From: Gammaproteobacteria bacterium
GTDB lineage: Bacteria; Pseudomonadota; Gammaproteobacteria; Ga0077536
Assembly (NCBI GenBank): GCA_009692365.1
Contig: SHZJ01000026.1
Coordinates: 1-52,657 of the forward strand
Reading direction: 5' to 3'
DNA: 52,657 nt
Positions 7,874 to 17,091 of the stretch are shown piece by piece (the stretch's first letter is position 1; each line of letters opens with the position of its first letter). The notes below the pieces were generated by a model that searched no databases, had not been told where the DNA came from, and saw only the letters and a program-made list of their open reading frames with translations. Both the position numbers and the translations under genes were made by a program.

Positions 7874-9553
7874 TTAATCTCGCCGACCTTGCACTTTCGC
7901 CCAAGTGTCGCGCAGGGTCACTGTGCGATTAAATACCGGGCGGGCGGGCGTGTGGTCGTGCCGGTCTGCACAGAAGTACCCGAGGCGTTCAAATTGGAAT
8001 GGCGCGCCGGGTGCGGCAGTCCCCAGTGCCGCCTCCAACTGGGCCGCGGGTACCCGCCGTTCGGAAGCCGGGTTTAGCTGTTGACGAAAGTCCTCGCCGC
8101 TGGGTTCGGCGCGCGTGAAGAGGCGGTCATACAGCCGTACTTCGGCGCTGATGGCGGTGGCCGCCGACACCCAGTGTAGCGTGCCCTTCACGGCGCGGTT
8201 GTCGGGTGCGTTACCGCCGCGCGTGGCGGGGTCATACCGAGCGCGAATTTCGATAATCTCGCCTTGTGGATCTTTGATGACGTCCGTGCAGGTCACCAAG
8301 TAGGCCCAGCGCAGACGCACCTCACGCCCAGGTGAAAGGCGGAAAAAGCCTTTCGAGGGAATCTCCATGAAGTCGTCGCGTTCGAGATAGATTTCGCGTG
8401 AAAAGTCCACTAGGCGCTCGCCAAAAGCGGGGTCTTTGGGGTGATTGGCGGCCGGGAGTTGTTCGATGAGGTCGACCGGGTAGTTCTCGAGCACCAGTTT
8501 TACCGGGTCGAGCACGGCCATGACCCGGGGTGCGCTGCGGTCCAGCTCTTCGCGCACACAGGTTTCCAGCACCCCCATGTCGATAACCGTCTGCTTCTTG
8601 GTTATCCCCACGCGCTCGCAAAATTCGCGGATCGCGGCGGCCGGGTAGCCGCGCCGCCGCATGCCTTGGAGGGTGGGCAGGCGCGGGTCGTCCCAGCCCG
8701 CCACCAAGCCCTCGCTCACCAGCGCGTGCAGCTTGCGCTTGCTGGTGATGGTGTAGTTGATTTCTAGCCGCGCAAATTCGATTTGGCGCGGTCGGCAGGG
8801 CACGGACAGGTGCGCCAAGACCCAGTCGTAAAGGGGACGGTGGTCCTCGAATTCCAGTGTGCACAGCGAGTGGGTGATGCCTTCCAGAGCGTCCGAAATG
8901 CAGTGGCTGTAGTCGTAAAGCGGGTAGATATGCCACTGCCCGCCGGTGCGGTGATGCTCGATTTGGCGGATCCGATACAGGGTGGGGTCGCGCAGATTGA
9001 TATTGGGCGACGCCATATCAATTTTCGCGCGCAACACGTGTGCGCCGTCCGAGAATTCGCCACGGCGCATGCGCGCGAACAGGTCTAGGTTGGCGGCCGC
9101 AGTGCGGTTGCGATAGGGGCTATTGCTGCCAGGCTCGGTGAGCGTGCCCCGAGTTAAGCGGATTTCCCCAGCCGACTGGCTATCGACATAGGCTTGGTCG
9201 TGCTCGATCAGCTGCACGGCATAAGCGTAGAGCTGCTCGAAGTAATCGGAAGCATGGAAGTACCGATCCTCCCAAGTAAAGCCTAGCCATTGGACGTCCT
9301 CGGCGATGGCCTGCTCAAACTCCGCGCTTTCCTTGCCTGGGTTGGTGTCGTCGAAGCGCAGATTGCAGCGGCCAGCGTGATCGCGGGCTACGCCAAAATT
9401 CAGACAGATAGATTTGGCATGGCCGATATGCAGGTAGCCGTTAGGTTCGGGCGGGAAGCGGGTCACGATCTGCTGATGACGCTGCTCACGCAGGTCGTCT
9501 TCGATGATGTCGCGGATGAAATTACTGCGGGTCGGCGGCGTGTCCATGGGCAT
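7874..9553 (-). CDS. glnS: Glutaminyl-tRNA synthetase
   Basis: 559 residues, close to the usual length of about 555. The class I HIGH motif is present in PPEPNGYLHIGHAKSICLN (near residue 40), followed by the GlnRS signature LRFDDTNPGKE. The KMSKS-type loop reads Ile-Thr-Ser-Lys-Arg-Lys, where E. coli has Val-Met-Ser-Lys-Arg-Lys. The C-terminal beta-barrel anticodon-binding domains follow, including WVSAATAISAEVRLYDRLF. It charges tRNA-Gln with glutamine in the cytoplasm. The first ATG (9553) was kept; a second ATG two codons on (9547) would serve equally well. A tRNA-Arg gene follows directly. Confidence 0.97.
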   Translation of the reverse strand: MPMDTPPTRSNFIRDIIEDDLREQRHQQIVTRFPPEPNGYLHIGHAKSICLNFGVARDHAGRCNLRFDDTNPGKESAEFEQAIAEDVQWLGFTWEDRYFHASDYFEQLYAYAVQLIEHDQAYVDSQSAGEIRLTRGTLTEPGSNSPYRNRTAAANLDLFARMRRGEFSDGAHVLRAKIDMASPNINLRDPTLYRIRQIEHHRTGGQWHIYPLYDYSHCISDALEGITHSLCTLEFEDHRPLYDWVLAHLSVPCRPRQIEFARLEINYTITSKRKLHALVSEGLVAGWDDPRLPTLQGMRRRGYPAAAIREFCERVGITKKQTVIDMGVLETCVREELDRSAPRVMAVLDPVKLVLENYPVDLIEQLPAANHPKDPAFGERLVDFSREIYLERDDFMEIPSKGFFRLSPGREVRLRWAYLVTCTDVIKDPQGEIIEIRARYDPATRGGNAPDNRAVKGTLHWVSAATAISAEVRLYDRLFTRAEPSGEDFRQQLNPASERRVPAAQLEAALGTAAPGAPFQFERLGYFCADRHDHTPARPVFNRTVTLRDTWAKVQGRRD

Positions 9554-9685
9554 CGGCTTTGGGTCTGACGGGCGTTTATCGTGCGCAGCATTGTGGCATA
9601 GCCAAGGCTCGGGCGGGTCTGCTGGCCTGCATTCTGGGTGTCGGCTGGAGGCTAGACAGGGTGTGTTTTACCCGCGGACGGTCAG

Positions 9686-9713
9686 TTGGTCGCAGTGCGA
9701 ACGATGGTAGACT
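9686..9713 (+). promoter_or_regulatory. Weak candidate promoter for the PilZ/DUF1631 gene
   Basis: TTGGTC (9686-9691) and TAGACT (9708-9713) are 16 bp apart in the otherwise empty 9554-9845 gap between divergent glnS and the PilZ gene. The match is partial, so this is a suggestion only. Confidence 0.25.
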
Positions 9714-9845
9714 CGGGCCTGCGATTCCCTCTACAAAAAGGATCACCGCACCGCCCTCCCTAGCGCTGGGCATCGGCGCAGCGAGCAACGGCGTCATGCA
9801 GCAGCAGGGAAAAAAAACAGCTTTCCGAGGCCACGCCGAATTAAA

Positions 9846-12800
9846 GTGGATTACACGCACAGCAACAAAGCCGCGGAGCGCCGCCGCTACGCCCGGTTGC
9901 CCATCCAACTGCCGGCTTCGGTCGCGATTGGCGGCCGCCCGCCGGTTGCCTGCGTGGCCAAAGATTTTTGTGTCGCCGGCATGTTCATTCAACTAGCCGC
10001 CGGGGATTTGGCGCTGGCGCAGCCCAAGGACGCGGCGGTGCTGAGCTTCTCGTTGGAAGCGGGCGGCGAGGAATACCGACTCGATGCCGTGATCTGTAGG
10101 GTCATTCCCGCCGGGTTGGGGGTGGCCTTCGTCGCGCCGTCGCCCGTCAGCATTCAACGGTTGGAGCATTACGCCTTCGCGCATGCGGGCGTTGGATACG
10201 ACGATCTTTCTGACACCCAACGGCGTCTGGCGCCTGAGTTCGGCCGCACGCTGCCCAAAATCCTCCCAATTGTGGAACGCTTTTCCGGTGGGGTGCTCGA
10301 AGAATTACTGCGTCAATCTCACGAAGTTCTTTTTTTGGCGGCCCGTGACGCAACTTCGGACCGCACGAGCCGGGCGATCGGTGAGGCCCAGACGTTGCTG
10401 AAGGGACGCAGTGCGGGGATCCGCACGCAGGTCCATGCGCTGTTTAACCGCGCGGCTGCCACGCTCAATAACCCCTTGACGACCGTCGTCGCGGCGGAAA
10501 AAAACGAGCTCGACACGAAACTTTCCCTCATCGAGAAAGGGGAATTTGAGCACTTTCTGTCGTTGTCGGGCATCGTGGCCGAACTTGAGCGCGCCAACCA
10601 AGATGCCCTAGAGGACCTCGCCTCGCGGCTGTCCTCACTCGCCAAACGCTTTGTTGACCCGGCCTCTAATCCGTTTGGACCGGCGGTGATTTGCGGCATT
10701 TTTGCCGACGCTTTGAAGCAAGAATTTACGAACCCGCACGCCAGCGAGGCCCTATTTAGCGCCCTACGACGCTTGTTGGACGCGCGTCTTGCTCGTTTGT
10801 GTGCCGACCTCATCGACCTGCTGGTGGAAAGCGATATTAAACCGCTGCTTGGCCCCACCCAGCAACCACTCGTCCTGCGCCGGTCGGACGCACGCCCGGG
10901 ACCTGACCACCCCGCCGGTGGTGGTGTCGGTGGTGGCGGTGTCGGTGGTGGCGGTGGTGGTGTCGGTGGTGGCGGTGTCGGTGGTGGCGGTGGTGGCGGT
11001 GTCGGTGGTGGTGGCGGCGGCGGTGTCGGTGTCGGCGGCGGCGGTGGCGGCGGCGGTGTCGGTGGCGGTGTCGGCGGTGTCGGCGGTGTCGGCGGTGTCG
11101 GTGTCGGTGTCGGTGTCGGTGGTGGCGGCGGCGGTGTCGGTGGTGGCGGCGGTGTCGGTGTCGGTGTCGGTGGTGGCGGTGGTGGCGGCGGTGTCGGTGT
11201 CGGTGTCGGTGGTGGCGGCGGCGGTGTCGGTGGTGGCGGCGGCGGTGGTGTCGGTGGTGGCGGCGGCGGTGTCGGCGGTGTCGGTGTCGGCGGCGGTGGT
11301 GTCGGCGGTGTCGGCGGTGTCGGCGGTGTCGGTGGCGGGGGCTCGGCATTTTCGGCGGTGGGCAACGCCAGCGGCGGCGGTGCTTTTTTCCCGCTCCTAG
11401 CCGACTTGGCCGATCTCCAGACCGGGGGCGCGGGCGGGGTTAGCAGCGGCACGGAGTCCCGATCGGGGTTTGGTCGAGGTTCCGGAACCGCGTTCACGCC
11501 TAATTTTCAGCAAGCATTTAACGCCGCACAGGGGCAGTTCGTATTGCGCCGGCAGCTCCAAGCGCCGGCCTCGCCATCGGTTGAGGCGGGCGCCGGCGAG
11601 TACGCGAGCGCCGACGTGATAGCCGCGCTTGCGGGCTTAACCAGAGCGTCCGACGGGCTCCCCACGCTGGCGCTGCTGGAGGCGCCTGAAATCCGCGGCC
11701 AACTGCAGCACTCGCTGGTCGCGCGCGGTTTGGGTCGGCGGGGCATCCCCGTCGAACAAGAGGACACGATCGAGGTGGTGGTCAATTTGCTGCGAGCCCT
11801 CATTCAGGATCCACAGGTAGCGGGTGTTGCCAAAGACCATTTGCACCAAGTGCAGGGCACCGTGCATGCCGCCGCGCTGAGCGATCGCGCATTTTTTTCC
11901 GCGGCCGAACATCCTCTGCGAGTCTTGCTCAATCATCTCGCGAGCGTGCGGCCCCTCGCTGGCGAGGCCGGTGAGGCGCAAAACGCGCACATCACGCAAT
12001 TGCTCAACGACTTGGCGGAGGCAGACTACGCTGAGGGTGCACCTAGCCTACGCGCAGCGCAGACCGAGCTCGCCGCGATTATCGAAGGGCAAAAGCGCGC
12101 TTTCGATACCCGGGTTGAGGAAGTGGTGCAGCTGAGCACCGAACAGCAGCGCGCGCTGCGCGACCGGCGGGAAAAATCTGGGAATCTCGCCGTCGATGCC
12201 AGTCGCCGCCCGCCCCCCTCGCCCGAATGGAGCCGCTGGCTCAAGCGTGCGCGCGCGCTGCGCGTGGGCGAGTATTTCCTGATGAATGCCCACACGCCTC
12301 AGTCCCACCTGGTCTGCCTGGCGTGGCTAGGTGAGGACTTCAATCCCTTGGTTTTCGTTGATGAGGAAGGGCTGAAGAACCGCACGCTCACGCTGGAACA
12401 AACCGCCATGTATCTGCGGCGCGGGGTCCTCAAAGGGCTGCGGGACCGCACGACTCCCCCGGTTGAGCGCGCCCTGTTTGGTGCGGTTAATCAGATCCAC
12501 GAGCAGATTGCCGAACAGGCACGCCACGATGCCCCCACGGGTCTGCTCAATCGCAACGCGTTTGTGGTGGCCATGACGCAGAAGTTGCCGGCTCCGGGAG
12601 GGCGCCTGTCCGATGCAGTGTTGGGCCAAATTGCGCTAAACGGCCTCAGGGCGATCAACGACCAGCAGGGCTTGGCGGCGGGCGACGAGGTGCTGCGGCA
12701 GGTGATCGCATTGCTGACGGAGCACATGGCCGACAAGCCGGTCATTCTGGGCCGCTTGAGTGGGGATGAGTTAGGGATCTATTGGGAGAGGGGCGGGCTG

Positions 12801-13772
12801 GAGGCGGCTTATCGCGAGATCCAGACGCTGTTCAAGCTCATCACCAGCATCGTGCCAGCTGCTGGCGGCGAGGCGTTAGTCACCGGCTGTCATGCCGGTC
12901 TGATGGCGATTCGGGATGCGCTGGCGCGTCCCGAGCAGCTATTGATAGCGGTGGCCGAGGCCTGCGTGACCGCGCGCAGCACCCCAGACCAGCCCCTGTT
13001 CGTGGCCGGTGCCGAGATCAAATATCGTCAGCAGCTCGAGCAAATTGCCGGCTATGTAGAAAAGGCGGTCAAGCACGGCAGACTCACCTTGCTCTACCAA
13101 GAGGTGCGCGCCGTGCGGGGCCCCGCTAACCCGGCCGCGCACCTCGTGGTGAGTGCCGAGGACCGCAATGGCAAGCTGGTTCCGCCGATGCTGTTTAGTC
13201 AGGCGGCGGCCACTTCGTCGTCGGCCTGGGAGGTAGACCTGTGGATGTTCCGCCACGCGCTCCAGTCGATCGCGGCCAATCTTGAGAGCTTCGAGCACTT
13301 CAGCGCTATCATTATGCCCTTGTCGCGGGCGGCGCTCGAGAAAGAGGATTTGGCGAACCTCCTCATTGAGGTGCTCATGCAAACGGCGGTGCCGCCCGCG
13401 CGGCTGTGCTTTGCGATTGCCGATGGTGATGCCGTGGCTAACCTCGACGAGGCCATCGATCTGATCAAGACCCTGCGTGAATTTGGCTGCCAGTTTTTAC
13501 TCGACGAATTTGGCGCCACGCAAACCGATTACGCCTATGTGAAGGAACTCGCGGTGGATTATGTGGCGATTCAGCAGGCGATCATTGCAACGGCGCGGCA
13601 GAGTCCGAAGGATTTCGCGGTGGCCAAATCGATCAACGAACTGGTGCACTTTATGGGCAAGCTGACGGTGGCCAAGCAGAGCGCCGGCACCACGCTCGAT
13701 GGCCTGGCCAGTGATTTGGGCATCGATTTCATTTTGGATCAGAGTCGTGCCACCCGTCTTGGAGCACCCTGA
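9846..13772 (+). CDS. PilZ-DUF1631 protein with degenerate GGDEF and EAL domains
   Basis: 1308 residues from a GTG at 9846; no in-frame ATG nearby gives a better start. Residues about 10-105 are a PilZ-like domain (ERRRYARLPIQLPASV, then a DFCVAGMF segment). A DUF1631-type region follows, from LLRQSHEVLFLAARDA on. Residues about 358-500 are a tract of only Gly and Val. The C-terminal third has a GGDEF-like domain (DAPTGLLNRNAF at 895, but Ser-Gly-Asp-Glu-Leu at 972-976 instead of GGDEF). It ends in an EAL-like domain in which the catalytic residues are gone: no EAL, IMPLSR where NLS is expected, LLDEFGAT for the DDFG loop, AKQSA for AEGVE. Inference: a cyclic-di-GMP receptor or scaffold, not an enzyme. 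The kinase gene follows after one base. Confidence 0.85.
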   Translation: MDYTHSNKAAERRRYARLPIQLPASVAIGGRPPVACVAKDFCVAGMFIQLAAGDLALAQPKDAAVLSFSLEAGGEEYRLDAVICRVIPAGLGVAFVAPSPVSIQRLEHYAFAHAGVGYDDLSDTQRRLAPEFGRTLPKILPIVERFSGGVLEELLRQSHEVLFLAARDATSDRTSRAIGEAQTLLKGRSAGIRTQVHALFNRAAATLNNPLTTVVAAEKNELDTKLSLIEKGEFEHFLSLSGIVAELERANQDALEDLASRLSSLAKRFVDPASNPFGPAVICGIFADALKQEFTNPHASEALFSALRRLLDARLARLCADLIDLLVESDIKPLLGPTQQPLVLRRSDARPGPDHPAGGGVGGGGVGGGGGGVGGGGVGGGGGGGVGGGGGGGVGVGGGGGGGGVGGGVGGVGGVGGVGVGVGVGGGGGGVGGGGGVGVGVGGGGGGGGVGVGVGGGGGGVGGGGGGGVGGGGGGVGGVGVGGGGVGGVGGVGGVGGGGSAFSAVGNASGGGAFFPLLADLADLQTGGAGGVSSGTESRSGFGRGSGTAFTPNFQQAFNAAQGQFVLRRQLQAPASPSVEAGAGEYASADVIAALAGLTRASDGLPTLALLEAPEIRGQLQHSLVARGLGRRGIPVEQEDTIEVVVNLLRALIQDPQVAGVAKDHLHQVQGTVHAAALSDRAFFSAAEHPLRVLLNHLASVRPLAGEAGEAQNAHITQLLNDLAEADYAEGAPSLRAAQTELAAIIEGQKRAFDTRVEEVVQLSTEQQRALRDRREKSGNLAVDASRRPPPSPEWSRWLKRARALRVGEYFLMNAHTPQSHLVCLAWLGEDFNPLVFVDEEGLKNRTLTLEQTAMYLRRGVLKGLRDRTTPPVERALFGAVNQIHEQIAEQARHDAPTGLLNRNAFVVAMTQKLPAPGGRLSDAVLGQIALNGLRAINDQQGLAAGDEVLRQVIALLTEHMADKPVILGRLSGDELGIYWERGGLEAAYREIQTLFKLITSIVPAAGGEALVTGCHAGLMAIRDALARPEQLLIAVAEACVTARSTPDQPLFVAGAEIKYRQQLEQIAGYVEKAVKHGRLTLLYQEVRAVRGPANPAAHLVVSAEDRNGKLVPPMLFSQAAATSSSAWEVDLWMFRHALQSIAANLESFEHFSAIIMPLSRAALEKEDLANLLIEVLMQTAVPPARLCFAIADGDAVANLDEAIDLIKTLREFGCQFLLDEFGATQTDYAYVKELAVDYVAIQQAIIATARQSPKDFAVAKSINELVHFMGKLTVAKQSAGTTLDGLASDLGIDFILDQSRATRLGAP
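10916..11340 (+). repeat. In-frame GGT/GGC/GTC triplet repeat coding a Gly/Val tract
   Basis: About 425 bp built almost only from the codons GGT, GGC and GTC, in mixed units such as GGTGTC and GGTGGTGGC. It encodes roughly 140 Gly and Val residues inside the PilZ/DUF1631 protein, between parts that have normal composition. Because every unit is a multiple of three, changes in copy number leave the frame intact. The complementary strand gives an open Pro/Thr-rich frame that is an artefact of the repeat. Confidence 0.93.
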
Positions 13773-13773
13773 C

Positions 13774-15051
13774 ATGAGCAATATGCCGCTGAAAATTGGC
13801 AAGTACGAGGTGATCAGTATCCTTGGGCGGGGCGCCATGGGGGTGGTGTATCGCGGCCACGATCCCTATGTCGACCGGCCGGTCGCGATCAAATTGGCGA
13901 CCCACGCGGAGATCGACAGCGAAGGCGTAGCAAGGCGACTGTTCGTCAACGAGGCGCGCTCGGCGGGTCGCCTCGATCACCCCCACGTGCTCAAGGTTTA
14001 TGAGGCCGGCGAGGAGGATGGCCAGCCCTACATGGTGATGGAGTACATCGATGGCGGCGATACCCTGCGCAATCATTGTGCTCGCGAGGCCCTCTTGCCG
14101 GTAGAGCAGGTGCTGTCGATTATTCGGCAGGCGGCAGATGCGCTGGACTACGCGCATCGCCACGGGGTGCTGCATCGGGACATCAAACCGGCGAATATCA
14201 TGTTGACCCGGGAGGGGGTGGCCAAGCTGGGCGATTTTGGGATCGCCCGGCGTTTGGGGGTGGATCAAACGCAGATTGTAGGCTGGTTCGGCTCGCCGCT
14301 TTATATGTCGCCAGAGCAGGCGCGTGATTCGGATATCACCCCGCAGTCGGATCTGTTTTCACTGGGCTCGGTATTCTACGAGATGCTGGCCGGCATCCCG
14401 CCTTTTGCGGCTAAGGGTCTGACGGGTCTGATCCAGAAAGTGTGCTACGAAGATCCGCCCCCGCTGATGGGAACCCAGACGGAAGTCTCGGAACAGCTCT
14501 GGCAGATCGTCAAGAGGTTGCTCGAAAAAGATCTGCGGCGGCGCTATAAAACCGGCGCGGAAGTCATGCAGGATATCGATGCTTTGCTGGGCGAGGCGCG
14601 TAATTTTGCGCTGACCCTGTCGGAAGATCAGAAGCTGGCCTTGATGAAAGACTTGGCGTTTTTCAAAGATTTCACCCGCAATGAATTCAAGGAAGTGCTG
14701 AAGGTAGCGACTTGGCGGCGTTATAGCGCGGGCGAGACTATTTTCGCCGAGGGCGATAAAGAGCGGGCGTTTTTTGTGATTGCCGAGGGCGGGTTGGGGG
14801 TTCTGGTCAATAGCGTGCGCATTTGCGATCTGGAAGAGGGCGAATGTGTGGGTGAGATGGAGTATCTCGCTGAAGGCGGGCGCAATGCCAAGGTGATCGC
14901 CAACCGGGACAGCACGCTGGTGCGAATCGATCGTGACTTCCGAGAGTGGGCCTCGCTGCCCTGCCAACTGCGTCTTAGCCGGGCCTTCCAGCACGCGCTC
15001 ATCGAGCGTCTGCGCGTGACGACCCGCGAGTTATCCCGCGCACTGCGCTAA
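13774..15051 (+). CDS. Serine/threonine protein kinase with C-terminal cyclic-nucleotide-binding domain
   Basis: 425 residues from ATG 13774, one base after the stop of the PilZ/DUF1631 gene, with GGAG 9 bases upstream. The frame is open further upstream but overlaps the previous gene. Kinase domain about 10-270: glycine loop GRGAMGVVYRG (18-28), Lys40 in VAIK, catalytic HRDIKPAN (134-141), DFG (154-156), and GSPLYMSPEQ. All catalytic residues are present. Residues about 290-410 form a CAP/cNMP-type beta barrel (FFKDFTRNEFKEV, a YSAGETIFAEGDKERAFFVIAEG stretch split by its core strands, GECVGEM). There is no membrane segment, so it is cytoplasmic. Inference: kinase activity is set by a cyclic nucleotide, and its target may be its operon partner. 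Ligand identity is unknown. Confidence 0.92.
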   Translation: MSNMPLKIGKYEVISILGRGAMGVVYRGHDPYVDRPVAIKLATHAEIDSEGVARRLFVNEARSAGRLDHPHVLKVYEAGEEDGQPYMVMEYIDGGDTLRNHCAREALLPVEQVLSIIRQAADALDYAHRHGVLHRDIKPANIMLTREGVAKLGDFGIARRLGVDQTQIVGWFGSPLYMSPEQARDSDITPQSDLFSLGSVFYEMLAGIPPFAAKGLTGLIQKVCYEDPPPLMGTQTEVSEQLWQIVKRLLEKDLRRRYKTGAEVMQDIDALLGEARNFALTLSEDQKLALMKDLAFFKDFTRNEFKEVLKVATWRRYSAGETIFAEGDKERAFFVIAEGGLGVLVNSVRICDLEEGECVGEMEYLAEGGRNAKVIANRDSTLVRIDRDFREWASLPCQLRLSRAFQHALIERLRVTTRELSRALR

Positions 15052-15713
15052 GCCTCGCGGAGTCCACCGCAGCCCCGTGCTGGGTGGGCGCCAGGCGCTA
15101 GTGGGTAGCACGCGGGCACCCCGCCAAGGCTATCCGCACGCCCATCCGCACTAGGCCAACGGGACGGCAGCCCAGTCGCCCTCGGCGGCGCGAGTGCAGA
15201 GCGGCTAGGGGTTCAGCCGAGACGGTCGCGCGCACCGCTGTGATGGCGCAATCGGGTAGCGCGACCACCGGTGCCAACAGCCCGTGGCCAAGACAGCAGC
15301 GCGTGGTGCCATGGGATGCGGCCCAACCACCCTGTGAGGGGCCGTGAGAGATCCCACAGCAGCCCTCCGCGGCCGGTTGTTGTCGTAGCGCAGCCTCAAG
15401 TCCGGTCCGCGAATGCGGCGCGGACATTCCTCTGCCGTTGCGATCCCTGCGTATCACCCGCCACCCGCGTTCGCCACCGTCATCGCCCCGCACGCCGCCG
15501 TCAGCAGTAGTCCGGCCGCGGGTCATGCGCTGGCCCCGGGGGTGTCCTGAGTCGGGTGTGCGAGCGGTGCGCCAGCGCCGCTGGCCGGGCGCAGGGCGGC
15601 GTTACTGTGGGTTTGGCAGTCCGTCTGAGGCCGGGCTGGAGCGCCTGCGTCTGGCGTCCGATGGAAGCCTTACTTAGGCGAGTTGGGCGTTGCTGCGGCC
15701 AGCGTCATGGTGC
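15052..15713. other. Long intergenic region without a convincing gene
   Basis: About 660 bp between the kinase gene and the lexA promoter. Several open frames exist on both strands (the longest is minus 15098-15526), but they are rich in Arg, Gly and Pro, match no family I know, and lack start signals. No tRNA, clear terminator or repeat was found. Confidence 0.5.
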
Positions 15714-15746
15714 TTGCGGGAATCTCGATGCTGGATATAATCACAG
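15714..15746 (+). promoter_or_regulatory. lexA promoter with overlapping LexA (SOS) box
   Basis: The LexA box CTGGATATAATCACAG (15731-15746) keeps the CTG-N10-CAG layout of the proteobacterial SOS operator. Inside it lies a perfect -10 TATAAT (15736-15741), with a candidate -35 TTGCGG (15714-15719) 16 bp upstream. Bound LexA would cover the -10, as expected for autorepression of the lexA-imuA-imuB unit. Confidence 0.85.
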
Positions 15747-15769
15747 CTGTTTAAATGATCAGTTGTGCC

Positions 15770-16387
15770 ATGGTTCAAGACCTTACCCATCGTCAGCAAG
15801 CGGTTCTCGCCTTTGTGCGGGCGGCGCTAAAACGCAACGGGCTCCCACCCACCCGTAGCGAAATTGCCGAAGCACTGGGCTTTAAATCGGCCAATGCGGC
15901 CGAAGACCATTTACGCGCCTTGGCCCGCAAGGGGGCGCTGCTGCTGGTGCCGGGCACTTCGCGTGGCATCCGCCTATTAGAAGAACCCAGTGTGCAAACG
16001 CTAGGCCTGCCGGTGGTGGGTCGGGTAGCTGCTGGCCAACCCATACTGGCTGCCGAGCACCTCGAAGAACACTTACAGCTAGACCCCTCCGCTTTCCGTC
16101 CGCGCGCCGACTATCTGCTACGGGTAACCGGGGCCAGCATGCGCAACGCCGGCATTCTCCACGACGACTTACTCGCCGTGCATGCCATCGCCACTGCCGA
16201 CAATGGTCAGATAGTCGTGGCCCGGCTGGAAGACGAAGTCACCGTGAAACGCTTCCGACGACGTGGTCAGCGCGTCTGGCTGCTGCCCGAAAACGACGAA
16301 TTCTCACCCATCGAAGTCGATCTGCGCGTGCACTCACTGGTTATCGAAGGGCTAGTGGTCGGGGTGCTGCGGAACCGTGTTCGATGA
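15770..16387 (+). CDS. lexA: LexA repressor
   Basis: 205 residues from ATG 15770; an upstream ATG at 15755 would add five residues. The chosen start aligns [15 protein letters not shown] with the usual LexA N terminus. The DNA-binding winged helix contains [26 protein letters not shown] in two parts around residues 26-50. The self-cleavage site is Ala88-Gly89 (GRVAAGQP), the nucleophile Ser123 (GASMRNAGI) and the base Lys160 (VTVKRF). Each is shifted by exactly four from the E. coli positions 84/85, 119 and 156. It represses SOS genes until RecA-stimulated cleavage. Its stop overlaps the imuA start (ATGA). Confidence 0.97.
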   Translation: MVQDLTHRQQAVLAFVRAALKRNGLPPTRSEIAEALGFKSANAAEDHLRALARKGALLLVPGTSRGIRLLEEPSVQTLGLPVVGRVAAGQPILAAEHLEEHLQLDPSAFRPRADYLLRVTGASMRNAGILHDDLLAVHAIATADNGQIVVARLEDEVTVKRFRRRGQRVWLLPENDEFSPIEVDLRVHSLVIEGLVVGVLRNRVR

Positions 16388-17058
16388 CACTAGAAGAACT
16401 CATGCGCCGCGCCGGACTCTGGCGCGCAGGCGAGGCACCCCCTGAAGGTGGCCTGAGCACCGGTTTTTCCGCCCTAGATGCCATTTTGCCCGGTGGTGGT
16501 TGGCCACAACCGGGGCTCATCGAAATCCTCGCCACCCAGCCCGGCATTGGGGCCTTACGACTGGTCTTGCCCGCGCTGGCCGCGCTGTCTCGTCAGCCAC
16601 ACTGGCTGATTTGGGTCGCCCCGCCGCATCGACCCTATGCGCCAGCCTTGCAGGCCGCCGGCATCGACTTGGCGCACGTTCTACTCATCGATGGGGCTGA
16701 ACCCAAGGCCCCAGCGGCGGCCGCACCAGCCGCCACCCTCAGCGCCTGCTGGTCTTGGCGGCGCGCCGCAGAAGGCGAATTTTGGGCCTTCGAGCAGGCG
16801 CTGCGCTTCCCGGAGTGTGGGGCGGCTTTGTGGTGGCCGGCCCACCTGGAGGCTCTCGCCCTGCGTCGCCTGCAACTTGCCTGCGAGGCGGGTGGCAGCC
16901 TGGGTATTTTGTTTCGTCCCGCGGAATGCGCCGCCCAAGCCTCGCCCGCCGCGCTGCGGCTGAGCGTACAACCCCTCGCCGCAACGCCCGAGGTGCAGGT
17001 GCGAATCCTGAAATGTCGTGGCAGCCTGCGCGCCCGCGAATGTCGACTGTCTTTATAA
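16384..17058 (+). CDS. imuA: ImuA, translesion-synthesis accessory protein
   Basis: 224 residues, joined to lexA by a 4-bp ATGA overlap. The N-terminal pattern [26 protein letters not shown] is that of the RecA/SulA-like ImuA family. The nucleotide-binding P-loop is not intact: the segment [11 protein letters not shown] replaces a GxxGxGK[ST]. [14 protein letters not shown] and [19 protein letters not shown] continue the family pattern. ImuA works with ImuB and the DnaE2 polymerase in damage-induced mutagenesis. Co-regulation by LexA is expected from the operon layout. Confidence 0.88.
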   Translation: MTLEELMRRAGLWRAGEAPPEGGLSTGFSALDAILPGGGWPQPGLIEILATQPGIGALRLVLPALAALSRQPHWLIWVAPPHRPYAPALQAAGIDLAHVLLIDGAEPKAPAAAAPAATLSACWSWRRAAEGEFWAFEQALRFPECGAALWWPAHLEALALRRLQLACEAGGSLGILFRPAECAAQASPAALRLSVQPLAATPEVQVRILKCRGSLRARECRLSL

Positions 17059-17091
17059 ATTGCCCATGGCGACGGACGCCGGAGTTTCACT

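Noticed and set aside
9554..9845. Small genes in the glnS to PilZ gap
   Set aside because: Frames on both strands extend into neighbouring genes and show no family pattern; only a weak promoter candidate is kept.
10319..11497. Long minus-strand Pro/Thr-rich frame opposite the Gly/Val tract
   Set aside because: It is the complement of the GGT/GGC/GTC repeat, which has no stops on either strand; the plus-strand protein has recognised domains on both sides.
15098..15526. 142-codon minus-strand frame in the gap before lexA
   Set aside because: Low-complexity Arg/Gly/Pro composition, no family resemblance, no start signal.
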